From Cupriavidus pauculus (GTDB taxonomy: Bacteria > Pseudomonadota > Gammaproteobacteria > Burkholderiales > Burkholderiaceae), in contig NZ_PJRP01000003.1 of assembly GCF_002858765.1 (NCBI RefSeq), positions 124,001 to 188,000 of the forward strand: a stretch of DNA of 64,000 bases, given 5' to 3'. Position numbers and translations under genes: made by a program. Shown here piece by piece: positions 53,465 to 62,852 of this stretch (position 1 is its first letter; each line of letters begins with the position of its first letter). Under the pieces are notes generated by a model. The model saw nothing but the letters and a program-made list of their open reading frames with translations, was not told the origin of the DNA and made no database searches.

Positions 53465-54445
53465 TCAATCGATCGTCGCGCCCGACGCCTTCACCACCTT
53501 GCCCCATTTGTCGATCTCCTGGGCGACGAACTTGCCCGTGTCCGCCGGCGATGTCCATGTCGCGGCGAACCCCTGCGCGGCAAAGCGCGTGCGCACATCT
53601 TCCTGGGTCAGCACGGCCTTCAGCGCGTCGGCCAGCTTGTCGACCACGGCCGCGGGCGTGCCGGCCGGCACCAGCAGCGCGTTCCACGCGGTGGCTTCGT
53701 AGCCGGGCAAGCCGGCTTGCGCCACGGTGGGAATATCGGGCGCCGCCGGCGACCGCGCGGCGCCGGTCACGGCCAGCGCGCGCAGCTTGCCGTCGCGCAC
53801 GAACGGCATTGCCGACAGCATCGTGTCGAACATCACCGTGGCCTGCCCCGCCATCACGTCGGTCAGCGCGGGCGCGCTGCCCTTGTACGGCACGTGCGTC
53901 ATGCGGATGCCGGCCATGCTGTCGAACAGTTCGGCCGCAAGGTGCGTGGATTGCCCGTTGCCCGAGCTGGCAAACGTGACCTTGCCCGGATTCGCCCTGG
54001 CCATCGCGATCAGCTCGGCCACGTTGTGGGCCGGGGTGGACGGCGCGGTCACCAGCACCAGCGGGCCGCTGGTCAGCATCGACACCGGCGCGAAGTCCGT
54101 GCGCGTGTTGTAGCCGGGCTTGGCAAACAGCGTCATGTTGATGGCGTGCGCGGTGGTGGCCACCAGCATCGTGTAGCCGTCAGGGGCCGACTTGGCCACG
54201 GCATCGGCGCCGATATTGCCGCCGGCGCCGGGGCGGTTGTCGACGACGATGGGCTGGCCCAGCCGCTCGGACAGCTTCTGCCCCACCACGCGCGCCACGA
54301 TGTCGGTGGGCCCGCCGGGCGGATACGGCACTACCATGCGGATCGGCTTGGCGGGCCACGCCTGCGCCTGGGCGGCGGGCACGACGGCCAGCATCGGGAA
54401 GGACAGCACCGACAGGGACAGCAACAGCTTGCGGACGTGGGGCAT
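53465..54445 (-). CDS. Bug/TctC-type receptor
   Basis: A 326-residue periplasmic binding protein with a Sec signal (LLLSLSVLSFPMLAVVPAAQ). Bug features are VVPYPPGGPTDIVARVVG, DNRPGAGGNIGADAVAKS and HVPYKGSAPALTDVMAG. AGGAG lies 6 bases before the ATG at 54445. It is a single-gene unit on the minus strand, 22 bases from the convergent SDR gene and followed upstream by the ilvD terminator. No tctAB partner is visible, and the ligand is unknown. Confidence 0.92.
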   Translation of the reverse strand: MPHVRKLLLSLSVLSFPMLAVVPAAQAQAWPAKPIRMVVPYPPGGPTDIVARVVGQKLSERLGQPIVVDNRPGAGGNIGADAVAKSAPDGYTMLVATTAHAINMTLFAKPGYNTRTDFAPVSMLTSGPLVLVTAPSTPAHNVAELIAMARANPGKVTFASSGNGQSTHLAAELFDSMAGIRMTHVPYKGSAPALTDVMAGQATVMFDTMLSAMPFVRDGKLRALAVTGAARSPAAPDIPTVAQAGLPGYEATAWNALLVPAGTPAAVVDKLADALKAVLTQEDVRTRFAAQGFAATWTSPADTGKFVAQEIDKWGKVVKASGATID

Positions 54446-54619
54446 GCGCGCTCCTGGATCGCTACGGTTTTGCGGCGTGAAACTCACGAAACAGCCTGGC
54501 CAGAAGGCTTATAGGCGCCAGCCGGGTGCCGTGTCACTCTGCAGCGCATCAAAGTTTTACGGGCTGAAACCGGAGCTCTGCCCGGCGGACGACGGACGGC
54601 GCCCACGCGCCGTCGATGC

Positions 54620-54659
54620 AAAAACGCCGCGCGCCCCGTCTGGCGGGGCGCGCGGCGTT
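54620..54659 (-). terminator. Strong rho-independent terminator of ilvD
   Basis: AACGCCGCGCGCCCCG at 54623-54638 pairs perfectly over 16 bases with 54644-54659 around a 5-base loop, and on the minus strand the stem runs directly into five T's. It starts 34 bases after the ilvD stop codon. Confidence 0.92.
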
Positions 54660-54692
54660 GCAGGAGCGACCGGACCACGCGGGCCCGGCAGA

Positions 54693-56552
54693 TCAGTCGT
54701 CGAGCAGCGACAGGTCGCGCACGGCGCCCTTGTCGGCCGACATCACCAGCTTGGCGTAGGCCTTGAGCGCTGCCGACACCTTGCGCGGACGCACCTTGGC
54801 CGGCTTCCAGCCCTTCGCATCCTGCTCGGCGCGGCGGGTGGCCAGTTCCTCGTCCGACACCAGCACGTCGATCGTGCGGTTGGGGATGTCGATGCGGATC
54901 TTGTCGCCGTCGCGCACCAGGCCGATGGCGCCACCGGCCGCCGCTTCAGGCGAGCAGTGGCCGATCGACAGGCCCGACGTACCGCCCGAGAAGCGGCCAT
55001 CCGTCAGCAGCGCGCAGGCCTTGCCCAGGCCCTTGGACTTGATGTAGCTGGTCGGGTACAGCATTTCCTGCATGCCCGGGCCGCCCTTGGGGCCTTCGTA
55101 GCGCACGATCACCACGTCGCCGGCCTTGACCTTGTCGTTGAGGATGTTCTCGACCGCCTCGTCCTGCGACTCGGTCACGTGGGCCGTGCCCTCGAACACC
55201 AGGATGCTCTCGTCCACGCCGGCCGTCTTCACCACGCAGCCGTCCAGCGCGATATTGCCCGTCAGCACGGCCAGGCCGCCTTCCTTCGAGAACGCGTGCT
55301 CGTACGAGCGGATGCAGCCTTCGGCGCGGTCCAGGTCCAGGCTGGGCCAGCGCGTGTTCTGGCTGAACGCCACCTGCGTGGGGATGCCCGCCGGACCAGC
55401 CATGTAGAACATGCGCACCGCTTCGTCCCGCGTGCGCACGATGTCCCACTGGTCCAGCGCGTCCTTGAGCGTGGGCGTATGCACGGTCGGCACGTCGGTG
55501 TGCAGCTTGCCGGCGCGGTCCAGTTCGCCCAGGATGCCCATGATGCCGCCGGCGCGATGCACATCTTCGATGTGGTACTTGTTCGTGTTCGGCGCCACCT
55601 TGCACAGCTGCGGCACCGAGCGCGACATGCGGTCGATGTCGGTCATCGTGAAGTCGATCTCGGCTTCACGGGCAATCGCCAGCAGGTGCAGGATGGTGTT
55701 GGTGGAACCGCCCATGGCAATGTCCAGCGTCATGGCGTTCTCGAACGCCTTGAAGCCCACCGAACGCGGCAGCACGCGCTCGTCGTTCTGCTCGTAGTAC
55801 ATGCGGGCCAGGTCCACGATGCGGTGGCCGGCGCGCTTGAACAGCTGTTCGCGGTCGGCGTGCGTGGCCACCACGGTGCCGTTGCCCGGCAGCGACAGGC
55901 CCAGCGCCTCGGTCAGGCAGTTCATCGAGTTGGCCGTGAACATGCCCGAGCACGAGCCGCACGTCGGGCAGGCCGAACGCTCGACCTGCTCCACTTCGGC
56001 GTCGGTGTACGACGGGTCGGCGGCCATCACCATGGCGTCCACGAGGTCGAGCTTCTTCAGTTCGATGGTCTTGGTCACCGGGTTGGCCAGGCGCGTCTTG
56101 CCGGCTTCCATCGGGCCGCCCGACACGAAGATCACGGGAATGTTCAGGCGCATGGCGGCCATCAGCATGCCCGGGGTGATCTTGTCGCAGTTCGAGATGC
56201 ACACCATGGCATCGGCGCAGTGCGCGTTGACCATGTATTCCACGGAATCCGCGATGATGTCGCGGCTCGGCAGCGAGTACAGCATGCCGTCGTGGCCCAT
56301 GGCGATGCCGTCATCGACGGCGATGGTGTTGAATTCCTTGGCCACGCCGCCGGCGGCTTCGATCTCGCGTGCGACCAGCTGGCCCAAGTCTTTCAGGTGG
56401 ACGTGACCCGGCACGAACTGGGTGAACGAATTGACCACCGCGATGATCGGCTTCTGAAAGTCTTCGTCTTTCATGCCGGTGGCGCGCCACAGCGAGCGCG
56501 CACCCGCCATGTTGCGGCCGGCGGTGGAGGTCTTGGAACGGTATGTGGGCAT
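54693..56552 (-). CDS. ilvD: Dihydroxyacid dehydratase
   Basis: A 619-residue IlvD/Edd enzyme, the penultimate step of valine, isoleucine and pantothenate precursor synthesis, converting 2,3-dihydroxy-isovalerate to 2-ketoisovalerate with an iron-sulfur cluster. [38 protein letters not shown], the cluster segment [20 protein letters not shown] and [15 protein letters not shown] are near-invariant. Length equals that of E. coli IlvD. The start at 56552 is the family start although no clear Shine-Dalgarno precedes it. It stands apart from ilvBNC, as is common in betaproteobacteria, and is followed by a strong terminator. An Lrp-type regulator gene lies upstream on the same strand. Confidence 0.97.
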   Translation of the reverse strand: MPTYRSKTSTAGRNMAGARSLWRATGMKDEDFQKPIIAVVNSFTQFVPGHVHLKDLGQLVAREIEAAGGVAKEFNTIAVDDGIAMGHDGMLYSLPSRDIIADSVEYMVNAHCADAMVCISNCDKITPGMLMAAMRLNIPVIFVSGGPMEAGKTRLANPVTKTIELKKLDLVDAMVMAADPSYTDAEVEQVERSACPTCGSCSGMFTANSMNCLTEALGLSLPGNGTVVATHADREQLFKRAGHRIVDLARMYYEQNDERVLPRSVGFKAFENAMTLDIAMGGSTNTILHLLAIAREAEIDFTMTDIDRMSRSVPQLCKVAPNTNKYHIEDVHRAGGIMGILGELDRAGKLHTDVPTVHTPTLKDALDQWDIVRTRDEAVRMFYMAGPAGIPTQVAFSQNTRWPSLDLDRAEGCIRSYEHAFSKEGGLAVLTGNIALDGCVVKTAGVDESILVFEGTAHVTESQDEAVENILNDKVKAGDVVIVRYEGPKGGPGMQEMLYPTSYIKSKGLGKACALLTDGRFSGGTSGLSIGHCSPEAAAGGAIGLVRDGDKIRIDIPNRTIDVLVSDEELATRRAEQDAKGWKPAKVRPRKVSAALKAYAKLVMSADKGAVRDLSLLDD

Positions 56553-56703
56553 TGTGGGTGCTTGGAAATTACGCAAACGCAGCGGCCCACGGGGGGATCG
56601 ACAGGGCCTGGACAAACCCGTGCGGGCGGCCTTGTGAGCCGGGCGCCGGGCAAAGCTGGGGATTATCCCACAGCCCTCACCCCGGCTGGGTGCCCGTCTG
56701 AGG

Positions 56704-57141
56704 CTACAGCGGTGGCAGGCGCCGCTTGACCGGCTGCGACTTGACGATGGCCGAACTGGTCTCGGCCATCTCCGTGATCTGCTCCAGGATATGGTCCAGG
56801 TGCTCGATCGATCGCAAATACAGCCGGCCGATAAAGCAGTCGTCGCCGGTGACCTTGTCGCATTCGGCAAATTCGGGGATGCCCTCGATCAGCTTCTGCA
56901 CCGCCTGCAGCTTGCCCGGCAAGGGCTTGATGCGGACGATTGCCTGCATCGAAAAGCCCAGCGTGCGCGGCTCGACATCGACCGTGAAGCCGCGGATCAC
57001 GCCGCGGTCCTCCAGCCGGCGCAGCCGCTCCGACGCGCCGGGGGACGACAGGCCCACCTGTTCGGCCAGGGCTTTGACAGGCATGCGGGCGTCCTGCTGC
57101 AGCAAGGCCAGGATGCGGCGGTCGGTATCATCGAGTGACAT
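56704..57141 (-). CDS. Lrp/AsnC family transcriptional regulator
   Basis: A 145-residue regulator with an N-terminal helix-turn-helix (residues 5-55, [20 protein letters not shown]) and a C-terminal RAM/AsnC ligand domain (about 65-140, [17 protein letters not shown]), where amino acids bind. It is divergent from the EamA exporter gene (142 bases between starts), a frequent arrangement for amino acid export control, and lies 151 bases upstream of ilvD on the same strand. Confidence 0.93.
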   Translation of the reverse strand: MSLDDTDRRILALLQQDARMPVKALAEQVGLSSPGASERLRRLEDRGVIRGFTVDVEPRTLGFSMQAIVRIKPLPGKLQAVQKLIEGIPEFAECDKVTGDDCFIGRLYLRSIEHLDHILEQITEMAETSSAIVKSQPVKRRLPPL

Positions 57142-57282
57142 AAGGTATTTCCGAGAATCTGCCTTACAAAAAGCAAAAGAAGACGATGAAGACCTGCATT
57201 TTCGACTGTGGATTGTAGGCCACAGCCCTTAAACTGCAACCCTCATTTGGCAAAGGCGCCATCACGGGAACGGGAGACGGTC

Positions 57283-58188
57283 GTGAACGACAGAACGCGG
57301 GGCATGCTGGAAATGGTGGCGGCGATGGTGATCTCGGGCACCATCGGCTGGCTGGTGGTGGTATCGGGACGGCCGGTCACGCAGGTGGTGTTCTGGCGCT
57401 GCGCCTTCGGCGCGCTGGTGCTGGTGCCGGTCTGCCTGGCGCGTGGCTACCTGCGGCCGGGCAGCATCACGCTGCGTCAGGCGCTGCTGGCCGTGGCCGG
57501 CGGGGTGGCCATCGTCGCCAACTGGCTGCTGCTGTTCTCGGCCTACGAAGGTGCATCGATCTCGATTGCCACGGCGGTGTACAACACCCAGCCGTTCATG
57601 CTGGTGGCGATGGGCGCGCTGTTCCTGGGCGAACGGCTCACCGTGGCCAAGGTGGCGTGGCTGCTGCTGCCGTTCGGCGGCATGCTGCTGATCGTGCAAG
57701 GCAAGCCCGGCGCGGGCGCGGCGCACGGCAACTACCTGCTGGGGATCGCGCTGGCGCTGGGTGCGGCGTTCTTCTACGCGCTGGCGGCGCTGGTCGCCAA
57801 GCAGCTCAAGGGCGTGCCGCCGCACCTGATCGCGTTGATCCACGTGGTGGTCGGCACCGTCATGCTGCTGCCGATGGCGTTGCGCGCCGATCTGCCGGCC
57901 GGCGCCCTGCCCTGGGCCACGCTGGCGACCATGGGCTTCGTCCATACCGGGCTGATGTACATCCTGCTGTACGGCGCGATCCAGAAGCTGCCGACGCACC
58001 TGACAGGCGCCCTGTCGTTCATTTATCCTATCGTGGCCATTCTGGTGGACCGGCTGGCTTTCGGGCATCACCTGCACCTGTCGCAAATCGGCGGGGCGGC
58101 GCTGATCCTGGTGGCCGCCGCGGGCATGACGCTGGGATGGCCCTGGCGCGGAACGCTGCCGTGGGGGGCGCGCAAGCCCTCCGCCTGA
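57283..58188 (+). CDS. EamA/DMT superfamily permease
   Basis: A 301-residue inner-membrane protein with ten hydrophobic segments (GTIGWLVVVSGRPVTQVVFW, ALSFIYPIVAILVDRLAFGH). The start is a GTG at 57283 with CGGGAG 7 bases upstream; an earlier ATG in frame lacks a ribosome site. Under likely control of the divergent Lrp-type gene it is a good candidate for amino acid or metabolite export. It ends 44 bases before the serine hydrolase gene and may share its transcript. Confidence 0.87.
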   Translation: MNDRTRGMLEMVAAMVISGTIGWLVVVSGRPVTQVVFWRCAFGALVLVPVCLARGYLRPGSITLRQALLAVAGGVAIVANWLLLFSAYEGASISIATAVYNTQPFMLVAMGALFLGERLTVAKVAWLLLPFGGMLLIVQGKPGAGAAHGNYLLGIALALGAAFFYALAALVAKQLKGVPPHLIALIHVVVGTVMLLPMALRADLPAGALPWATLATMGFVHTGLMYILLYGAIQKLPTHLTGALSFIYPIVAILVDRLAFGHHLHLSQIGGAALILVAAAGMTLGWPWRGTLPWGARKPSA

Positions 58189-58232
58189 CTGCGGCCCGCG
58201 CCCCGACTTCAACCCAACACGGAGGCGCGGAT

Positions 58233-59483
58233 ATGCAGGAGACGCAGGGGATGTCCCGGGATCGGCTGGACCGGATCGGCCGCTTTATCGATGAGACCTA
58301 CGTCGCCACCGGCAAGCTGCCCGGCGCGCTGGTGCAGGTGTGGCGGCGCGGCGAACTGGCGGTGAACGCGGTGCTGGGCCAGGCCGACCGCGAGCGGCAG
58401 GTGCCGCTGGCCGAGGATTCCATCTTCCGCATCTATTCGATGACCAAGCCGATCACGTCGGTGGCCATCATGATGCTGGTGGAGGAATGCAAGATCGCCC
58501 TCGACGACCCCGTCAGCAAGTACATCCCGGCCTGGGAAAAACTGAGCGTGTTCGCGGGTGGCTTCATGGAGAGCTTCCAGACCCGCCCGCCCGCACGGCC
58601 GATGCTGGTGGTTGACCTGCTGCGCCATACCTCGGGCCTGACCTACGGCTTCCAGCAGAACAGCAACGTCGACGCGGCCTACCGCAAGCTGAAGATTGGC
58701 GAACTGGCCACCGAAGGCACGCTCGACGACATGATCGAGAAACTGGCCACGCTGCCGCTGGAATTCTCGCCCGGCGAGGCCTGGAACTACTCGGTGGCCA
58801 CCGACGTGCTGGGCTACCTGGTCGGCAAGATCAGCGGCATGCCGTTCGACGCCTTCCTGAAGCAGCGGATTTTTGACCCGCTGGGCATGGTCGATACGGG
58901 CTTCCACGTGCCCGCGCACAAGGCCGCCCGGTTCTGCGCGTGCTACGCGGTGGGGGCGCTGGGATCCAAGGTCATCACGCCGCGCGGCCCGATGCTGCAG
59001 GACGATCCGCAGGCCAGCCCGTACCTGCAACCGCCCGGTTTCCTGTCCGGCGGCGGCGGCCTGGTGTCGACGGCCGCCGACTACATGCGCTTCGCCCGCA
59101 TGCTGCTGAACGGCGGCGAACTCGATGGCGTACGCCTGCTGGGGCCCAAGACGCTGGCGCTGATGACCGCCAACCATCTGCCGGGCGGGGTCGACCTGCC
59201 GCGCCTGTCGCGCTCGATGTTCAGCGAAGCCACCTACGACGGCGTGGGCTTCGGCCTGGGCTTTGCCACCACCATCGCGCCGGCCAGCACGCTGATTCCG
59301 GGCAGCGCCGGCGACATGTTCTGGGGCGGTGCCGCCAGCACGTTCTTCTGGGTCGATCCCAAGGAAGACCTGATCGGGCTGTTCCTGACCCAACTGCTGC
59401 CGTCGTCGGCGTACCCGGTGCGCCGCCAGTTGCGCACGCTGGTCTATAGCGCGATCACGGATTCGGGGCCCGCGCCGCGCTAG
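58233..59483 (+). CDS. Serine hydrolase of the beta-lactamase/esterase (EstB-like) family
   Basis: A 416-residue class C beta-lactamase-fold hydrolase. The nucleophile is Ser69 with Lys72 in YSMTKPIT, and Tyr186 in WNYSVATDVLG is the second catalytic residue. HTSGLTYGF is another family point. No signal peptide is seen, so it is probably a cytoplasmic esterase like EstB rather than an antibiotic-resistance enzyme. GGAGG lies 9 bases before the ATG. The C-terminal half carries FLSGGGGLVSTAADYMRFAR and the closing FFWVDPKEDLIGLFLTQ. Confidence 0.88.
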   Translation: MQETQGMSRDRLDRIGRFIDETYVATGKLPGALVQVWRRGELAVNAVLGQADRERQVPLAEDSIFRIYSMTKPITSVAIMMLVEECKIALDDPVSKYIPAWEKLSVFAGGFMESFQTRPPARPMLVVDLLRHTSGLTYGFQQNSNVDAAYRKLKIGELATEGTLDDMIEKLATLPLEFSPGEAWNYSVATDVLGYLVGKISGMPFDAFLKQRIFDPLGMVDTGFHVPAHKAARFCACYAVGALGSKVITPRGPMLQDDPQASPYLQPPGFLSGGGGLVSTAADYMRFARMLLNGGELDGVRLLGPKTLALMTANHLPGGVDLPRLSRSMFSEATYDGVGFGLGFATTIAPASTLIPGSAGDMFWGGAASTFFWVDPKEDLIGLFLTQLLPSSAYPVRRQLRTLVYSAITDSGPAPR

Positions 59484-59567
59484 CCATGGCCGCCCGCGTC
59501 CGGCATGCCCTGGCGCGGGCGCGAGTAAAATACAGCCACGTGAACCCGCTACGGACCAGACCGAAAC

Positions 59568-59882
59568 ATGAAGCTCCGCACGACGATCCTCACGATGTCG
59601 CTAGCCGCCATGGCGGCCATGAGCCCCCTGGCGCACGCCAGTGTGTCGTCAGACGCACACGCCTTCAAGGAAGAGGTCAAGGAAGCCGGCAAGAAAACCG
59701 GCCACGCCGTCGCCGATGTGGCCCGCACGATTGGCCACGGTGCCAAGGAAGCCGGCATCACCATCGGCCATGGGGCGCGAGACGCCGGCCACGCGGTGGC
59801 GGATACCACCAAGCGCGGCTACCAGGCGACCAAGCAGGCCATCAAGGGCGACGACAAGGTCGCAGACAAGGGCGAGGACTGA
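59568..59882 (+). CDS. Small exported Lys/Ala/His-rich protein, function unknown
   Basis: A 104-residue protein with a clear Sec signal (TILTMSLAAMAAMSPLAHA), so the mature part, about 78 residues, is periplasmic. It consists of imperfect repeats built on K-x-x-G-H-A-V-A-D and I-G-H-G-A-K/R, for example GKKTGHAVADVARTIGHGAK and ARDAGHAVADTTKRG, with the look of an amphipathic helical bundle of the stress-protein type. It ends in an acidic tail. I do not recognise a named family. Single gene between the serine hydrolase and another small gene. Confidence 0.75.
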   Translation: MKLRTTILTMSLAAMAAMSPLAHASVSSDAHAFKEEVKEAGKKTGHAVADVARTIGHGAKEAGITIGHGARDAGHAVADTTKRGYQATKQAIKGDDKVADKGED

Positions 59883-59971
59883 GGCGATCCTTGCATCGAC
59901 GATGCCGCCCGATGTCGCGGCCCCGCCGCACATGCGTACAATGCGCGGCTTAACCAATTGGAAAGCCGTCC

Positions 59972-60151
59972 GTGAAGAAAACCGACCTGGAAAAGAACAA
60001 GGGCCTCAAGATCAACAACAGCCTGAAGCAGGCCGGCGCCAACCGGGCAGGTTTGGCGCCCAAGTCGCAGCGCCAGCAGGGCACCGGCAAGAACGGCCTG
60101 CTCGGCAAGCTGCTCGGCAAAGCCGTGCCGCAGGAAAAGTCCGAGGACTGA
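59972..60151 (+). CDS. Small basic protein of 59 residues, function unknown
   Basis: A short gene with GTG start, beginning VKKTDLEKNKGLKINNSLKQ and ending AVPQEKSED. It is rich in Lys, Gly and Gln, without membrane segments or signal. GGAAAG lies 8 bases before the GTG. Codon third positions are strongly GC-biased like real genes here, and the gap before and after is otherwise empty. I do not know its role; the charge suggests contact with nucleic acid or ribosomes, which is only a guess. Confidence 0.6.
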   Translation: MKKTDLEKNKGLKINNSLKQAGANRAGLAPKSQRQQGTGKNGLLGKLLGKAVPQEKSED

Positions 60152-60190
60152 CGCCTTCGGGCCAGACTCGCTATAGCCGGCCTGCCGGCA

Positions 60191-61102
60191 TCAGGCGCGT
60201 GCCGCTTTCGTACTGCGGTGCAGTTCGAGCGCCACGCCACTCAGCGTGACGGCCAGCGCCGTCACCACGCGCGCACCCAGCGGTTCGCCCAGCATGAATG
60301 CGGCGGACACCGTGCCAATCACGGGTACCAGCAGCAATCCCGCCGACGCGGAACCGGGCGGCACGCGCCTGAGCGCGCCAAACCACGCCAGATAGCACAG
60401 CGCCATCGGCCCCAGTGCCATGTAGACCAGCGCACCGGCGCCGGCTGGGGTCAGCCGCGACGGGTCGGGATGTTCGGTCGCCAGGCCGATCCCAATCATC
60501 ATCAGCGAGCCCAGCCCGATCAGCCAAGCACTCAGGGCAATGGGCGGCATAGCGATCGGCCGGCGCGACGTCACCGCGCCCAGCGCAAACAGCAGCGCCG
60601 CCGATAACGCGAAGGCAATTCCCGGCAGCTTGTGCACGAGACTGGCAATATCGCCGCCCACCAGCAGCAACATCCCGGCCATGCCGACGCAGAGCGCCAC
60701 CACGCTCTGTGGCGCGGGTCGTTCGCCGAGCACCGGCCACGCCAGCATGGTGGTCCAGATCGGCAGCGTGTAGGTCAGCAGCGCGGCCTCCGACACATGC
60801 AGCCAACGTAACGACAAGGCCGTAAAGCCCATCCAGGCAAACACGTTGATCGCGGCGGTCAACAGCAGGCGCCGGGCCAGCCCGCGCGGCGGCACCAGGC
60901 TTTCTCCACGCACGGCGGCCAGCACCGCCAGACCCAGCGCCGCCAGCATGCCGGCGGAGCCCCGGGCAAACAACGCAGGCCAGTCGTGAATCAGGATCTT
61001 CATCGCGGGCCAGCCGAAGCCCCAGCCCACCGCCGTCACGATCACCAGCAACCAGCCAACGCCCGAAGCCCCCGATGCGCGCTGCTGCAGCGCCGCGCTC
61101 AC
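60191..61102 (-). CDS. EamA/DMT superfamily permease
   Basis: A 303-residue inner-membrane protein with ten hydrophobic segments (WLLVIVTAVGWGFGWPAMKI, EAALLTYTLPIWTTMLAWPV, AGLLLVPVIGTVSAAFMLGE). I choose the GTG at 61102 because it overlaps the stop codon of the upstream HAD gene as GTGA, the classic coupling; an ATG at 61141 would add 13 residues inside the HAD gene. Substrate unknown. It is co-transcribed with the HAD phosphatase. Confidence 0.83.
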   Translation of the reverse strand: MSAALQQRASGASGVGWLLVIVTAVGWGFGWPAMKILIHDWPALFARGSAGMLAALGLAVLAAVRGESLVPPRGLARRLLLTAAINVFAWMGFTALSLRWLHVSEAALLTYTLPIWTTMLAWPVLGERPAPQSVVALCVGMAGMLLLVGGDIASLVHKLPGIAFALSAALLFALGAVTSRRPIAMPPIALSAWLIGLGSLMMIGIGLATEHPDPSRLTPAGAGALVYMALGPMALCYLAWFGALRRVPPGSASAGLLLVPVIGTVSAAFMLGEPLGARVVTALAVTLSGVALELHRSTKAARA

Positions 61103-61854
61103 CAGGCGGCCCCGGCCGGCATCGCCCGCGCCACCGGACAAGTCGGGTCAATGGCCCGGCACAGCGCATAGAGATCGCGCACGATCACATGTGGCGCCTG
61201 GCTGCTGCGGGCCCAGCGCGCCGCAGCGGCATCGTCCGAGCGCACCACCCACGCGGCCTGGACGCCCGCCGCGATCGCCCCCACCACATCCAGATCCGCA
61301 TCGTCGCCGACGTGCAGCATCCGTTCCGGCTGGCAGCCAGCCAGTTCGGCCGCCGCATGGAAGATCGCGGCATCGGGCTTGGCGCAGCCGGCGCTCTCCG
61401 GGTTCAGGGCTGCATGGAAGAAGTGATGGCCGCCTGTCACGTGCAGACTGGCGTTGCCATTGGACACGGCTACCAGCGGAAAGCGGGCGCTGAGCCATTC
61501 CAGTGCCGGAAACGCATCCTCGAAGAAGTCCACGCGCTGGCGCGCGGCAAAAAACACGTCATAGGCCGCCTGGGCCAGTTGCGGATCTTCGTCCGACAGC
61601 TCCAGGGCCATGCGGATCGACCCCAGCCGAAGCTCGCGCAGGCTGTGCGACAGGTCGGGCCGCTCGGCCTGGAACTGCGCGCGCAGCTCGCCCAGCACCT
61701 GCGGCGACGTCAGCAGGCCCGATGTGCGCGGCGCCTGCGCCAGCAGCCAGTCGTACAGGGTCTGCTCGGCCCGGATGACAGCGGGCGTGAAGGGCCAGAG
61801 GGTATCGTCGAGATCGAGGGAAATGGCCGCGAGGTTGGCCAGCGGTTGTTGCAT
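61099..61854 (-). CDS. HAD superfamily hydrolase
   Basis: A 251-residue HAD phosphatase. Motif I is LDLDDTLWPF (nucleophile and acid Asp), motif II VAVSNGNA, and motif IV MLHVGDDADLDVVGA. A helical cap lies between residues 25 and 105. Relatives include YigB-type flavin mononucleotide phosphatases and other small-metabolite phosphatases; the substrate is not evident. The ATG at 61854 is the family start. It is coupled to the EamA gene behind it. Confidence 0.88.
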   Translation of the reverse strand: MQQPLANLAAISLDLDDTLWPFTPAVIRAEQTLYDWLLAQAPRTSGLLTSPQVLGELRAQFQAERPDLSHSLRELRLGSIRMALELSDEDPQLAQAAYDVFFAARQRVDFFEDAFPALEWLSARFPLVAVSNGNASLHVTGGHHFFHAALNPESAGCAKPDAAIFHAAAELAGCQPERMLHVGDDADLDVVGAIAAGVQAAWVVRSDDAAAARWARSSQAPHVIVRDLYALCRAIDPTCPVARAMPAGAAW

Positions 61855-61984
61855 GGGGACGGGGGCACGGAATTGGGGAATCGGCCCGAATTGTGCCAGT
61901 GTTCCCCGCGACCCGTAAAACGCGCACATTGGTGAAACGGCCATGCGGCGCGGCAATCGCCCCGCTTTCGGCAGGCTGACCGCC

Positions 61985-62665
61985 CTACAGTTCCGACATC
62001 CCGAAGCGGCGCAGCGCCTCCAGGTCCGTCACGCGGATGGTCTGGTACGAGAGCCCGACCATGCCCTCGGCTTCCAGCCGCCGCAGGGCCTGGTTCACGC
62101 GCTGGCGCGACAGCCCGGTGAGCAGGCCGATTTCCTCTTGCGACAGTTCGAGCACCGCCGTGGTCTTCGGATAGAGCGCCGGATGGAACAGCTGGGCGAT
62201 GGCCTGCGCCACGCGGGCATCGGCGCCAAGCAGGCGGTCGTTCTGCACCATGGCGATGAACTGGCCCATACGCTCGTTCAGCTGGCGCACCACGTAGCCC
62301 GCGAACGGCAGGCTGTCGGCCAGCAGCGTGTTGAAGATCGTCTCCGCCACCAGCAGCACGCGCGATTCGCGGATGGCGATCACGTCGTAGCGCCGCTCCT
62401 CGCGCTTGATAACGCTGCCCTCTCCGCACCAGCCGCCGGCCGGCACGCCGCAGAACGTGCAGCCGCGCCCATCCGGCGTGTAGACCGCCAGCTTGATCAG
62501 GCCCGCATCCACACCAATCCAGTAGCGCGAGTATTCGCCGCGCCGCGCGATATAGCTGTCGGGCGCGAACGTGCGCACCACGGTACCCGACGCCGCCAGC
62601 CCCCGATGCTCGGGCGCCAGCGCGCGATACCAGTCGTGTTGTTCAAGCGCTTCGTGAACGTTCAT
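61985..62665 (-). CDS. Crp/Fnr family transcriptional regulator
   Basis: A 226-residue regulator with a cyclic-nucleotide-binding-type beta-roll (residues 25-130, YIARRGEYSRYWIGVDAGLI) and a C-terminal helix-turn-helix (about 165-210, LTGLSRQRVNQALRRLEAEG). It lacks the N-terminal Cys cluster of Fnr, so it is not an oxygen-sensing iron-sulfur protein; the ligand is unknown. It is divergent from the acyl-CoA synthetase, with a Crp-like palindrome between them. The ATG at 62665 is preferred to a start 8 codons upstream. Confidence 0.9.
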   Translation of the reverse strand: MNVHEALEQHDWYRALAPEHRGLAASGTVVRTFAPDSYIARRGEYSRYWIGVDAGLIKLAVYTPDGRGCTFCGVPAGGWCGEGSVIKREERRYDVIAIRESRVLLVAETIFNTLLADSLPFAGYVVRQLNERMGQFIAMVQNDRLLGADARVAQAIAQLFHPALYPKTTAVLELSQEEIGLLTGLSRQRVNQALRRLEAEGMVGLSYQTIRVTDLEALRRFGMSEL

Positions 62666-62752
62666 GAGCCTGCGGTAACCTTTACCCAATCGAATCTGAC
62701 GCGAAACTTACGCCAACTGGGCGCAAGATGCGTCAATGTCGCGGTTGGGGCA

Positions 62753-62776
62753 ACTCTGTCGTCTGGACGACAGAGT
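62753..62776. promoter_or_regulatory. Crp-like 24-bp palindrome before the acyl-CoA synthetase gene
   Basis: ACTCTGTCGTC TG GACGACAGAGT is a perfect 11-2-11 inverted repeat. Its core TGTCG-N6-CGACA has the exact 5-6-5 spacing of Crp/Fnr sites (TGTGA-N6-TCACA in E. coli). It is 76 bases before the acyl-CoA synthetase start and 87 bases before the divergent Crp/Fnr gene, so that regulator is the natural ligand (inference). A TGACGC/GCGTCA pair flanks the gap at 62697-62735. Confidence 0.75.
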
Positions 62777-62852
62777 CGGCCCGCGCGCAATGATAGCGTG
62801 GCCCCGACAACACAACACGAATCCAACAGGATCCAGACAGGAGACACGCATC

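Noticed and set aside
54192..56729. An 845-codon plus-strand frame across ilvD
   Set aside because: It crosses the ilvD gene and its terminator in antisense; IlvD is unmistakable on the minus strand.
58233..59483. The serine hydrolase as an AmpC-type antibiotic resistance gene
   Set aside because: No signal peptide, and the motif pattern matches EstB-like esterases, so resistance is not supported.
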